Positions 8,713-17,606 of a stretch of DNA of 38,373 nt are shown here, piece after piece. The translations under genes and the position numbers were made by a program. A model generated the notes under the pieces. The model was not told the origin of the DNA, did not search any database, and was given only the letters and a program-made list of their open reading frames with translations. Source of the stretch: Bacteroides faecichinchillae JCM 17102 (GTDB lineage Bacteria; Bacteroidota; Bacteroidia; Bacteroidales; Bacteroidaceae); contig NZ_BAKK01000038.1 of assembly GCF_000614145.1 (NCBI RefSeq), positions 1 to 38,373 on the forward strand. The letters run 5' to 3'. Position 1 is the stretch's first letter, and the number at the start of each line of letters is the position of its first letter.

Positions 8713-10545
8713 ATGACTCCGGAACTCGCCTATTTTCTGAAGATTAACGTAGCAATCGCATTGTTCTACGCATTCTACCGGTTGTTCTTTTACAAAGACA
8801 CCTTCTTCCAGTGGCGACGAACAGCCTTGCTTTGTTTCTTTGCAATCTCTATCTTTTATCCTCTACTGAATATCCAGGAATGGATAAAGGCTAATGAACC
8901 TATGGTAGCAATGGCAGATCTTTATGCAACGATCATATTACCAGAACAGACAATAGTAGTATCACCAGAAACGAACTTCAATTGGCAAGAGCTACTCACT
9001 TTAATTCTGGGATACGTTTATTGGGGAGTTCTATTGCTTCTTTTATTACGTTTTCTTATTCAATTAGGTTGTATTATACGACTACATATCCAATGCCCTA
9101 AAAGTAATATACAAGGTACGAATATCCATCTTTTAAAGAAGGAAAGTGGACCCTTTTCTTTTTTCAATTGGATATTTATATACCCACTTACTCATACGGA
9201 ATCGGAAATTAGTGAAATAATTACTCACGAAAAAACTCATGCCCGCCAATATCACTCCGCAGATGTTCTTATCAGCGAAATAATGTGTATCGCCTGTTGG
9301 TTTAATCCTTTTATTTGGCTTATGAAACGCGAAGTCAGAAGCAATCTGGAATATATGGCAGACTATCAGGTATTAAAAAACGGACATGACAGTAAATCAT
9401 ACCAGTATCATTTATTGGAGCTGACTCATCACAAGGCTGCAGCAAATTTATCTAATAGTTTCAATGTTTTACCACTCAAAAATCGAATTAAAATGATGAA
9501 CAAAAGAAGAACAAAAGGAATAGGAAGAACAAAATATCTAATGTTTCTTCCATTAGCAATACTGTTGATGATTGTCAGCAATATCGAGATGGTGGCACGC
9601 ACTACCACAAAATTTGCAAAAGAAATGATGGGTGAAGTATTTGTGCAATCTGATCCTTCTCCCTCAGAAGTAACGATTCCACAAATACAAGCACCGCCCC
9701 CAAAAATCGTGAAATCACAACAACAAATAGTTCGACAGCCGGAAGTGACTGCTACCAAAGATACCATTCCGGAAGATGTTATTTTTCAAGTTGTAGAACA
9801 GATGCCTGAATTCCCAGGAGGACTAAAGGAACTTCAGCTGTTTCTGAGAGATAACATAAGATACCCGGAAATAGCTCATAAAAAAGGAACGCAAGGACGG
9901 GTAATCGTACAATTCGTTGTTAGAAAAGACGGTAGCATATCAGACATAAAAACTATAAACAGTGTAGATCCTTATCTCGACAAAGAAGCCGAAAGAGTCA
10001 TTTCAATTATGCCGAAGTGGATTCCCGGCAAGCAACGTGGCAAAGCAGTCAGTGTGAAATTTACAGTTCCTATTATGTTCCGGTTGAACGGACCGAAAAC
10101 GGCAGAAACAAAATTGACTGCATTAACCGGACGAGTAGAGAAGCCTCTACCACTGGAAGAAGTGAAAAAAGCCGTTCTGTCAGAAGTAGTAGTTACGGGC
10201 TATGCACCTAGCGAAACATCCGACGAAGATACTGTCGCTGATACAATAGAAAAGATGCCCAAATTTCCGGGAGGAGAAGAGGCCTTAATGCGATTCATAG
10301 CCCAAAATATCAAATATCCGACAATCGCGCAGAAAAAGAAAGAACAAGGTAAAGTGATTTTAAAGATGACCGTCGGGAAGGATGGCAAAATATCAAATAT
10401 AAACGTACAACAGAGTGTATCGCCTTATTTAGATGCAGAAGCTATTCGCGTAATAAGTGAAATGCCGGAATGGGAACCAGGAGAAAACAAAGGAGAACCT
10501 GTCAATGTAGAATTTACATTACCCATTACATTCCGTTTGCAATAG
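8713..10545 (+). CDS. M56 (BlaR1-like) membrane metallopeptidase fused to two TonB C-terminal domains
   Basis: 610 aa. Transmembrane helices lie at about residues 8-26, 36-53 and 93-120, and a fourth at about 275-296. The zinc protease motif HEKTH (172-176) is in the cytosolic loop, with E213 in NLEYMAD a likely third ligand. After the last helix comes a Pro- and Gln-rich linker (about 318-345). Two tandem TonB C-terminal folds follow (about 364-457 and 514-610), each starting MPxFPGG and ending FRL. Between them sits EVVVTGY (491-497), which resembles the TonB-box region of SusC proteins. There is no penicillin-binding sensor domain. The protease probably acts on the adjacent BlaI-like repressor; the TonB folds probably sense or bind something in the periplasm. 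Confidence 0.92.
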   Translation: MTPELAYFLKINVAIALFYAFYRLFFYKDTFFQWRRTALLCFFAISIFYPLLNIQEWIKANEPMVAMADLYATIILPEQTIVVSPETNFNWQELLTLILGYVYWGVLLLLLLRFLIQLGCIIRLHIQCPKSNIQGTNIHLLKKESGPFSFFNWIFIYPLTHTESEISEIITHEKTHARQYHSADVLISEIMCIACWFNPFIWLMKREVRSNLEYMADYQVLKNGHDSKSYQYHLLELTHHKAAANLSNSFNVLPLKNRIKMMNKRRTKGIGRTKYLMFLPLAILLMIVSNIEMVARTTTKFAKEMMGEVFVQSDPSPSEVTIPQIQAPPPKIVKSQQQIVRQPEVTATKDTIPEDVIFQVVEQMPEFPGGLKELQLFLRDNIRYPEIAHKKGTQGRVIVQFVVRKDGSISDIKTINSVDPYLDKEAERVISIMPKWIPGKQRGKAVSVKFTVPIMFRLNGPKTAETKLTALTGRVEKPLPLEEVKKAVLSEVVVTGYAPSETSDEDTVADTIEKMPKFPGGEEALMRFIAQNIKYPTIAQKKKEQGKVILKMTVGKDGKISNINVQQSVSPYLDAEAIRVISEMPEWEPGENKGEPVNVEFTLPITFRLQ

Positions 10546-10587
10546 GTTATAGATATAAAGCCTAAACTTCTTTCAAAAAAGAGTTAG

Positions 10588-10620
10588 AAAAGGACAATGT
10601 TTGATATATTGTCCTTTTTT
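10588..10620 (+). terminator. Terminator after the M56/TonB gene
   Basis: AAAAGGACAAT (10588-10598) and ATTGTCCTTTT (10608-10618) form an 11-bp stem followed by T residues, 42 bp after the stop codon. Confidence 0.82.
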
Positions 10621-10653
10621 CTATTATAATGAGGAAAAGTACAAATATTTAAT

Positions 10654-10661
10654 TATATTTG
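10654..10661 (+). promoter_or_regulatory. Candidate -7 box for the TlpA-like gene
   Basis: TATATTTG matches TAnnTTTG and lies 22 bp before the ATG, directly after a terminator. This suggests separate transcription from the M56 gene. The -33 region is not convincing. Confidence 0.5.
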
Positions 10662-10683
10662 TTGCACACAAAATATAATACTT

Positions 10684-12594
10684 ATGAGAAAAGTCACATG
10701 GATTATGAGTTTTCTGTTTTGTACACTCTGTATGGTACAAGCAAAAGACAAAGTTATTGAATGTCCTCCTTTTACAGCATGGAATTCAAGAACCCTTGAA
10801 ATTGAAAAGATTGTTCTTAGTGATACAGCTACAACCTTATATATCAAAGCATTTTATGAACCCAAGAATTGGATAAAGATTGATGCAGGAAGTATTCTCA
10901 AAGATAATACCGGAAACCTATATCCAATCCGTAAAGGAATTGGCATTACACTAGATAAAGAATTTTGGATGCCAGAATCCGGGGAGGCCGAATTTCAACT
11001 CATTTTCCCTGCGTTACCTAAAAACGTCACTTCTGTCGATTTTATAGAAGGAAATGATGAAAGGGCATTTAAGATCTGGGGAATTCAGCTAAACAAAAAG
11101 GCATTTGAAAAGCAGAAATTACCACAAGAAGTTATTGTACATAAGATTAATAAAAAGTCAACTTTACCCATTCCAAAACTATCTTATGGAACAGCTGTAT
11201 TGAAAGGAAGAATTCTGGATTATCAAAAAGATATGCCAAGAGAATGTAGAATACATATATTCAATCCCGCTTTCAGAGAAGACAATACAAGTTATCTTAA
11301 AATCAATGAAGACGGGACCTTTCAAATAGAAATTGGAATTCCAACAGTTACGAATGTTGCACTAACTTTCCCCTACGGCAACATAATATGTCTTGTGGCT
11401 CCAAACGAAGAAACATATCTTACCATAAATCCTAAAGAACTTTGCCGTCAGCAATCACGCTTGCAAAAGAAAGCAAAAAGTTATGGAGCAACTGCCTACT
11501 TCAGAGGTTATCTCGCTAGTTTGCAACAAGAGTTTTTGACAGTTGATTTAGATATGACATTAGGAAATCACGATTATATGGAGCACCTTAAAGCTATTGC
11601 TGGAAAAAGTGCAGAAGAATATAAAAATTATATCTTGAAATCTATTCCAGTAATCCGCAACAAGATTGCACAATCTAAATATAGTACAGCTTGCAAAGAA
11701 CTATTAAATATTAAATTAGACATTATAGCAACATTCTACATTGCTACTACAATCAGAAACCTAGAATATGCGTATATAAAGATTAATAAACTGGACAGAG
11801 ATAAAGCTGCCAAATATTTTGAAAATAATCCTATCAATATCCCAGAAGGATATTATCATGTATTGAACGAATTCTCATCTATCAATACAACTAAAGCCTT
11901 ATATAGTGACAGGTATGAGTCAATGGTGAATATCCTAGATATTATTCCTGACTGGGAAAATGTCCTCAAAGAAGCATTAGGCACAGAGAAAGGCTCTTTA
12001 TTCGACAACATTGAAGTTAAGAAAATTTATTTATCTATGAAAGATTTTATACCTTTGACAACAGAGCAGAAAATCCGGTTAGATAAACTTTCCTCTCCTG
12101 CTTACACCGAACTACTTACTCAAACAAACAGGAAACTGCTAGAAACAATAGAAATGAATAAAAAGAAAAGTGGTTTCACTGTCAATGAAGCGGGAGAAGT
12201 AATCAACAAAGAGTTGTTTCCCTCTATCATCTCAAAATACCGGGGACATGTGTTAATGGTAGATTTCTGGGCAACTTGGTGCGGCCCTTGTCTTAGAGCG
12301 CACAAGATATTGACACCAATGAAAGAAGAATTAAAAAATAAAGATATTATCTATCTATATATTACCGGAGAAACTTCCCCAAAGGAAACTTGGGATAAAA
12401 TGATACCTGATATTCACGGAGAACATTTCAGAATAAAAGATAATCAATGGGATTATCTAATAGAAAATTTAAATATCAAAGGAGTACCAACATATTTTAT
12501 CATAGATCGGGAAGGAAATATATCCTACAGAGAAACCGGATTATCAAAGGTAGAGGTTATCAAAGAGCAATTGATGAAAGCTTTAGAAAAATAA
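10684..12594 (+). CDS. Secreted TlpA/ResA-like thioredoxin-fold protein
   Basis: 636 aa. A signal peptide (residues 1-20, ending MVQAKD) directs export. The N-terminal ~490 residues are not recognisable beyond a likely beta-rich domain followed by a helical one, as in other large Bacteroidetes thioredoxin-like proteins. The C-terminal ~140 residues form a thioredoxin fold: VDFWATWCGPC with the redox pair at C533 and C536, and the cis-proline loop GVPTYFIID near residue 600. It probably reduces or isomerises disulphides in the periplasm. It lies 56 bp before the interrupted twin-TonB gene and may be cotranscribed with it. Its substrate is unknown. Confidence 0.88.
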   Translation: MRKVTWIMSFLFCTLCMVQAKDKVIECPPFTAWNSRTLEIEKIVLSDTATTLYIKAFYEPKNWIKIDAGSILKDNTGNLYPIRKGIGITLDKEFWMPESGEAEFQLIFPALPKNVTSVDFIEGNDERAFKIWGIQLNKKAFEKQKLPQEVIVHKINKKSTLPIPKLSYGTAVLKGRILDYQKDMPRECRIHIFNPAFREDNTSYLKINEDGTFQIEIGIPTVTNVALTFPYGNIICLVAPNEETYLTINPKELCRQQSRLQKKAKSYGATAYFRGYLASLQQEFLTVDLDMTLGNHDYMEHLKAIAGKSAEEYKNYILKSIPVIRNKIAQSKYSTACKELLNIKLDIIATFYIATTIRNLEYAYIKINKLDRDKAAKYFENNPINIPEGYYHVLNEFSSINTTKALYSDRYESMVNILDIIPDWENVLKEALGTEKGSLFDNIEVKKIYLSMKDFIPLTTEQKIRLDKLSSPAYTELLTQTNRKLLETIEMNKKKSGFTVNEAGEVINKELFPSIISKYRGHVLMVDFWATWCGPCLRAHKILTPMKEELKNKDIIYLYITGETSPKETWDKMIPDIHGEHFRIKDNQWDYLIENLNIKGVPTYFIIDREGNISYRETGLSKVEVIKEQLMKALEK

Positions 12595-12649
12595 AAGCTA
12601 ATACTAACAAGAAACATTGTATTATCCATAACAATAAAACTACAACCAA

Positions 12650-13495
12650 ATGAAAAAAAGACAAAACCTTACCAAAGTAAACAGGATAAAACGTCCTTTT
12701 CTTCTAATAGTAACATTACTTAGTATCAGTTGCTATAACTATATTGAGGCTAGGGTTCATCCAAGAGAGTAACAGCTATTGTTCGCTAACCCTGACACTT
12801 TAATCAATGATAATAATACAACTGAGAAGGATTCTGTTTACGAAATAACAGAAGAACCTGCACAATATCCTGGAGGATTACAAGCTGGTATGCAATTTCT
12901 TGCTCAAAACATCAAACTTCCACCAGAAATTATGAAGCTTGGAATACAAGGACGTGTAGTAGCCCAGATGATCATAAGAAGTGATGGAAAGGTTTCGGAT
13001 GTTAAAATAATCCGTAGTTTGCATCCCGATTTAGATAAAGAAGTGGTCCGAGTTTTAGAAACTATGCCACTGTGGGTTCCCGGGAAAAAGGATGGCAAAG
13101 CTGTGAATAGCCAAATAACAATACCAGTCAAATTCAATTTCAGTCCTCCTGTTTCTCAAAATACGGAGCAAGAAACAAATAATAATATTTGCGAGACACC
13201 AGATATATTCCCTAAATTTCCAGGAGGCACAAAGAAACTAAACAAATATTTAGAACAGCACATTATTCATTGGAAAAATGCTCAAACACAAAATGAAAAA
13301 TGTCGAGTAATTACTACTTTTATTATACGAGAAGATGGCAGTATCTCAGATGTCAAAGTAATACAAGGAGGGTCTCCAGCCCTTACTGCGGAAGCTTACC
13401 GTATTATTAGTCAAATGCCTAAATGGGAACCTGGACAACAAGGTGGAAAGCCGGTATCTGTCAGAATAACTCTTCCTATAAATTTTCATCCTTAA
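12650..13495 (+). pseudogene. Twin TonB C-terminal domain protein, interrupted by an in-frame TAA
   Basis: Reading from the ATG at 12650 gives 40 codons: a basic start (MKKRQNLTKVNRIKRP), a hydrophobic segment FLLIVTLLSISC that looks like a lipoprotein signal or anchor, and a short tail. A TAA then occurs at 12770-12772. The same frame continues (the first possible start is a TTG at 12779) for 238 more codons. These encode two TonB C-terminal folds: about residues 20-119, beginning PAQYPGG, and about 145-238, beginning FPKFPGG. The folds are close in type to those of the upstream M56 fusion. Without the N-terminus the domains would lack any export signal, so the gene is probably inactivated, unless the stop is read through or is a sequencing error. 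A soluble product from the TTG is possible but has no clear ribosome site. Confidence 0.72.
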
Positions 13496-13502
13496 TAAAA
13501 CA

Positions 13503-13543
13503 AAATCGCCCGTTGAACATTTTCATGCATCAACGAGCGATTT
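13503..13543. terminator. Bidirectional terminator between convergent genes
   Basis: AAATCGCCCGTTGA (13503-13516) pairs with TCAACGAGCGATTT (13530-13543) with one mismatch, between the twin-TonB gene and mrp, which converge here. T-rich flank on the plus strand. Confidence 0.75.
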
Positions 13544-13586
13544 ATTTCTCAGAATTATTCTCTAAAATAGCTACATAATAGAATAA

Positions 13587-14687
13587 CTATTTTCTCATTT
13601 CTACCACTTGAGTCGGTGCCATTTCTACATTCCGACGGTCTACTTGTCTAACAACACTTGCTGCTAATGACAAGAAAGCACGCCCCGTCACTGTTTGATC
13701 GTCTAATGCAACTGGTGTACCGTTATCACCACTTTCACAGATGCTTTGCACAATAGGAATCTGTCCCAGCAAAGGCACATGCATTTCTTCCGCCAACTTC
13801 TTAACTCCCTCCTTACCAAAGAGATAATATTTATTTTCCGGAAGTTCGGCAGGTGTAAACCAAGCCATATTCTCTACCAATCCTAATATAGGAACATTTA
13901 CCTTATCATTGGTAAACATATTAATTCCTTTACGAGCATCAGCCAAAGCAACTGCTTGCGGAGTACTGACAACGATTGCACCTGTCATTGCCAATGTCTG
14001 AACAACAGTCAAGTGGATATCACTAGTTCCGGGAGGGAGGTCTATCAGAAAATAATCCAATTCCCCCCAAACGGCATCACCAATTAGTTGTTTCAAAGCA
14101 TTACTTGCCATACCTCCACGCCATAGAGTAGCCTGATCCGGATCGACAAAGAAACCGATAGACAATAGCTTTACCCCGTATTTCTCAACCGGAATGATCA
14201 TATCACGACCCTCCACACGTTCTGCATACGGACGAGCATCTTCTACCTGAAACATTTTTGGCATAGAAGGACCAAAGATATCTGCATCAAGCAATCCCAC
14301 TTTATAGCCTAGTTTAGCCAATGCAACAGCAAGATTAGCCGATACGGTAGACTTACCAACTCCACCTTTACCGGAAGAAATACCAATAATGTTTTTTACT
14401 TGCGGAAGTAACTTACCAACTTCCGGACGGGCAGCTTGCTTACTTTCAGTTGCTATTGTTACCTGCACATCCGGAGATACGTAAGTATGAATAGCTGTTT
14501 CTGCAGCTTTCAGCATTGATTTCATGAAAGGATCAGTCGACTTCTCAAAAATTAAAGAGAAACTAACTGACATACCATCTATGCGAAGATTGTCTGCAAC
14601 CATCTCCGCTTCTACCAGATTCTTTCCCGTACCGGGATAACGCACTGTTGCCAGTGCATCTAATATTAATTTAGGATAGAGTGTCAT
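13587..14687 (-). CDS. mrp: Mrp/NBP35-family P-loop ATPase (iron-sulphur carrier type)
   Basis: 366 aa. The N-terminal ~95 residues are a MIP18/DUF59-like domain. The deviant Walker A motif GKGGVGKS (106-113) and the following DADIFGPSMPKMF are hallmarks of the Mrp family, which loads iron-sulphur clusters onto target proteins. The usual C-terminal CxxC that bridges the cluster is not seen: the matching stretch reads ENMAWFTPAELPENKYYLFG, with no cysteine. Bacteroidetes homologues may share this, but I cannot check here. It lies 79 bp after trmB on the same strand, probably in one transcript. Confidence 0.92.
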   Translation of the reverse strand: MTLYPKLILDALATVRYPGTGKNLVEAEMVADNLRIDGMSVSFSLIFEKSTDPFMKSMLKAAETAIHTYVSPDVQVTIATESKQAARPEVGKLLPQVKNIIGISSGKGGVGKSTVSANLAVALAKLGYKVGLLDADIFGPSMPKMFQVEDARPYAERVEGRDMIIPVEKYGVKLLSIGFFVDPDQATLWRGGMASNALKQLIGDAVWGELDYFLIDLPPGTSDIHLTVVQTLAMTGAIVVSTPQAVALADARKGINMFTNDKVNVPILGLVENMAWFTPAELPENKYYLFGKEGVKKLAEEMHVPLLGQIPIVQSICESGDNGTPVALDDQTVTGRAFLSLAASVVRQVDRRNVEMAPTQVVEMRK

Positions 14688-14766
14688 AATCTATATTTTT
14701 AATTTATCTACTCACAAAAGTACCTAGACATATTGTAGTACAATCGGTAACTAATCAGACAGGGTA

Positions 14767-15525
14767 TCATTTAGAAGTCTGCAACCCACTCCGCTTACTA
14801 CGGTTATAACTACGATACGAATCAAGCTCTATTTCTACATCCGGTTCCTCTAGCTGAACGTCTTGGGGAAGTCGAAACTTGATATATTTGATGCTTAAAC
14901 CACGATCAAGCCATTGTTGTTCATAATATGTCTTAATCCCCAAAATATCATCAACCAAATCTGAATGATACAAGTCTTCTGTTATAAAATCAACCGGAAG
15001 TTGATTCGTCTCAATCATATACTTGGTATAAGTAAACATGAAGTTACTATCTGTCTTGAGATGAATGATTCCATTCGGTTGCAGAAATTTGCAATACCGC
15101 TCCATGAAATATGTGGAAGTCAGTCTTTTAGTCGCTTTCTTCATTTGAGGATCAGAGAAGGTAAGCCATATCTCACTCACTTCACCTTCAGTAAAGAAAC
15201 GTTCGATGATCTCAATATTAGTACGCAAGAAAGCTACATTCTTCATGCCTGACTGCAAAGCCTCTGTTGCTCCGGTCCACATACGGGCACCTTTGATATC
15301 AACCCCAATGAAGTTTTTCTCTGGAAACATCTTGCCTAATCCAACGGTATATTCACCCCGTCCACAACCAAGCTCAAGCACTATCGGATGATCATTCTTA
15401 AAAAAATCCCGATGCCACTTTCCCTTCATCTCAAAAGGCACATTATCTACTGCTGAATAGGGATATTCAAACACATGCGGATAACTCGCCATATCGGCAA
15501 ACTTCTCTAATTTTCCTTTTCCCAT
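14767..15525 (-). CDS. trmB: tRNA (guanine-N7-)-methyltransferase
   Basis: 252 aa. It makes m7G46 in the tRNA variable loop with S-adenosylmethionine. The SAM-binding motif LELGCGRGEYT is at about residues 50-60, followed by NFIGVDIKGARMW. The TrmB signature WLTFSDPQMKKATKR lies near residues 140-155, with Asp of SDPQMK at the expected catalytic place. The C-terminal basic tail is usual. A good promoter lies just upstream and mrp follows on the same strand. Confidence 0.95.
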   Translation of the reverse strand: MGKGKLEKFADMASYPHVFEYPYSAVDNVPFEMKGKWHRDFFKNDHPIVLELGCGRGEYTVGLGKMFPEKNFIGVDIKGARMWTGATEALQSGMKNVAFLRTNIEIIERFFTEGEVSEIWLTFSDPQMKKATKRLTSTYFMERYCKFLQPNGIIHLKTDSNFMFTYTKYMIETNQLPVDFITEDLYHSDLVDDILGIKTYYEQQWLDRGLSIKYIKFRLPQDVQLEEPDVEIELDSYRSYNRSKRSGLQTSK

Positions 15526-15546
15526 ATCATTTCACTGATTAGGATG

Positions 15547-15578
15547 CAAAGGTACTGACTTTTGATGTAACCTACAAA
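15547..15578 (-). promoter_or_regulatory. Promoter of trmB-mrp
   Basis: On the minus strand, TTTG (15575-15578) and TACCTTTG (15547-15554) are 20 bp apart, matching the Bacteroides consensus. The box is 21 bp before the trmB start. Confidence 0.65.
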
Positions 15579-15610
15579 AATAAATGGAGTACAGATTGCT
15601 CTATACTCCA
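15577..15610 (-). terminator. Terminator of the ilvE-DUF975 transcript
   Basis: TGGAGTA (15604-15610) pairs with TACTCCA (15585-15591), with two further inner pairs, followed on the minus strand by TTTATTTTTG. It partly overlaps the -33 box of the trmB promoter. Confidence 0.6.
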
Positions 15611-15646
15611 CTCTATTAAAATTACGTTTATTCGCTTACAATAATC

Positions 15647-16246
15647 TCAAATATTCACCTCAACATTCTCTTGTTGTGCTTTTAAATCATTATAAAAAGC
15701 AGCATAAGATACTCCCCTATACGATTGAAGGAAAAGATATCCAATTCCAAAAGTGAAAAGACACAATATTGCCCAACCAATAAAGCTCAAATCAAGCATG
15801 AATAATTTCATCTTATTTCCTTCCATCATTGTCATACTTTTTTCAATCGCAGCATTGTTTTTCATTTCAGGCTCCTCTTTCAGAATAAAGTCTGTCATTG
15901 CATAAGAGTAATATTTGATAACACCCGGTATAAATAACAACAATGACCACAAGAAAGTATAAACTACTTGCAACAACTTAGTACTCAAAATACGTCCATA
16001 ATCTTGAAATCCTTCAAATAGTATTCCAAAATCAACATCTCCACCCTTGAATACATTCAACATAACAATTACATACCCATACATTATTGGAAGAGTAAAC
16101 AACATTATGAGCACACCAATGAATGGTATTGCTGACAATCCACCAATAACAATCCCAAAAATAAGACTAGCTACAGCAGCCATAAGCCATTTTCCTTGAA
16201 GGGCTACACGTGCTTCAGCACGCAACTCAGAATTTTGTTTCAACAT
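15647..16246 (-). CDS. DUF975-family integral membrane protein
   Basis: 199 aa. It opens MLKQNSELRAEARVALQGKW, the typical amphipathic start of DUF975 proteins. About four to five transmembrane segments follow (near residues 20-42, 45-70, 90-115 and 150-180). The central sequence FIPGVIKYYSYAMTDFILKEEP matches the family pattern. It has no known function. It starts 26 bp after the end of ilvE on the same strand and is probably cotranscribed. A hairpin terminator follows 36 bp after its stop. Confidence 0.85.
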   Translation of the reverse strand: MLKQNSELRAEARVALQGKWLMAAVASLIFGIVIGGLSAIPFIGVLIMLFTLPIMYGYVIVMLNVFKGGDVDFGILFEGFQDYGRILSTKLLQVVYTFLWSLLLFIPGVIKYYSYAMTDFILKEEPEMKNNAAIEKSMTMMEGNKMKLFMLDLSFIGWAILCLFTFGIGYLFLQSYRGVSYAAFYNDLKAQQENVEVNI

Positions 16247-16272
16247 AGATGCTATTTAAATTAATTAATTTC

Positions 16273-17291
16273 TTACTCTACAATCGTCACCCAACCATGT
16301 GTATCCGGTTCGTCGCCATACTGGATACCACGCAACTTATTGTACAGCTTCGTACAAATCGGCCCAGGTTTTCCATCTTTAGAGATAACGTATGATTTAC
16401 CGTTTTCCAAATCATCAATACGTTCAATTGGGCTGATCACCGCGGCCGTACCACAAGCACCTGCTTCTTCAAAAGTTGCAAGTTCTTCTTCAGGCACAGG
16501 ACGGCGCTCTACTTTCAATCCCATATCTTCTGCCAACTGCATCAAACTCTTATTTGTGATAGATGCAGAATGGAAGTTGATTTCGGAGTGATGTATGTAT
16601 TGTCTTTGATTCCGAAGAAATTGGCAGCGCCACACTCATCAATGTATTTCTTTTCTTTTGCATCCAGATAGAATTCACAAGAATATCCCAACTCATGTGC
16701 TTTTTTATTTGCACGCAGACTAGCAGCGTAATTTCCGCCTACCTTATAAATACCGGTTCCCAGAGGTGCTGAACGATCGAACTCACGAATAATGACGTAA
16801 GGATTAGTAGAGAATCCACCCTTGAAGTACGGGCCTACCGGCGTTACAAATACTACAAACATATATTCATTAGCAGGATGTACTCCTACCTGAGCACTTG
16901 TTCCAATCAATAACGGACGAATATATAAAGAAGCACCTGTTTCATAAGGAGGAATAAAACGCTCATTCAACTTCACTACTTTCAAAATAGCTTCCTTGAA
17001 ACGTTCAGTCGGTAATTCAGCCATCATGATCCCCTGACAAGTAGATTGCAAACGTGCCGCATTTTCTTCCAAACGAAAAATACGTACTTTACCATCTTTA
17101 CCACGAAATGCCTTTAACCCTTCAAATGCCTCCTGACCATAGTGCAAACAAGTAGCTGCCATGTGCAAATTAAGGTATTCTTCACTACTAACCTCTAATT
17201 CTCCCCATGCACCATCACGGAAATTAATTCTCACATTGTAATCTGTCTTCATGTATCCAAACGACAGATTCGCCCAGTCTATTTCTTTCAT
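16273..17291 (-). pseudogene. ilvE: Branched-chain amino acid aminotransferase with a one-base frameshift
   Basis: Two overlapping frames join to a 339-residue class IV PLP aminotransferase. The first (17291 down to about 16567) carries the N-terminal two thirds, with the PLP lysine in PLGTGIYKVGGNYAAS (K183) and DECGAANFFGI. The second resumes at about 16565 with SITNKSLMQLAEDMGLKVE and the C-terminal PLP-binding segment EEAGACGTAAVISPI. The break is a missing base at about 16565: the minus strand reads ATTCTGCATCT where ATTCTGCCATCT would restore the frame and give STSILPSITNKS. An intact enzyme makes Leu, Ile and Val from their keto acids. If real, the lesion should cause loss of function unless another aminotransferase substitutes. 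A sequencing error is equally possible. Confidence 0.88.
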
Positions 17292-17330
17292 TTCGTTATG
17301 TATTAGTTTATTTCCTTATCCATTGATTCG

Positions 17331-17338
17331 CAAAAATA
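17331..17338 (-). promoter_or_regulatory. Candidate -7 box for ilvE
   Basis: TATTTTTG on the minus strand, 39 bp before the ilvE start and just after the xseB stop. No clear -33 box at the right distance. Confidence 0.42.
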
Positions 17339-17342
17339 GCTT

Positions 17343-17552
17343 TTATTCTTCAGATAGCCTCTTTTCTTGCAATAATTTTTCCACTTCTCGATCTGCTTTA
17401 GTCAGTTTTTCGGTACAAAAGGCAATAATTTCATTGGCTTCCTTGATCTTTTCACTCAAAATGTCAATATCCAATTCATTGTTGTCAATCTGGCGAACAA
17501 TCTTTTCAAGACGCTCTATTGCCTGGGAATATGTTTCTTTTTTTGCTGCCAC
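17343..17552 (-). CDS. xseB: Exodeoxyribonuclease VII small subunit
   Basis: 69 aa, the typical size. The pattern YSQAIERLEKIVRQIDNNELDID followed by a helix with FCTEKLTKADREVEKLL matches the XseB helical hairpin. It associates with XseA to degrade single-stranded DNA. It begins 54 bp after the xseA stop on the same strand. Confidence 0.93.
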   Translation of the reverse strand: MAAKKETYSQAIERLEKIVRQIDNNELDIDILSEKIKEANEIIAFCTEKLTKADREVEKLLQEKRLSEE

Positions 17553-17606
17553 GATGATATGTTATTTATGGTTGAAAATAAATATTTTATAAGTTACCAG
17601 AAGTTA

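Noticed and set aside
8327..10545. A beta-lactam resistance operon, because of BlaI/BlaR1-like genes.
   Set aside because: No beta-lactamase or penicillin-binding protein gene is nearby and the sensor domain is replaced by TonB folds.
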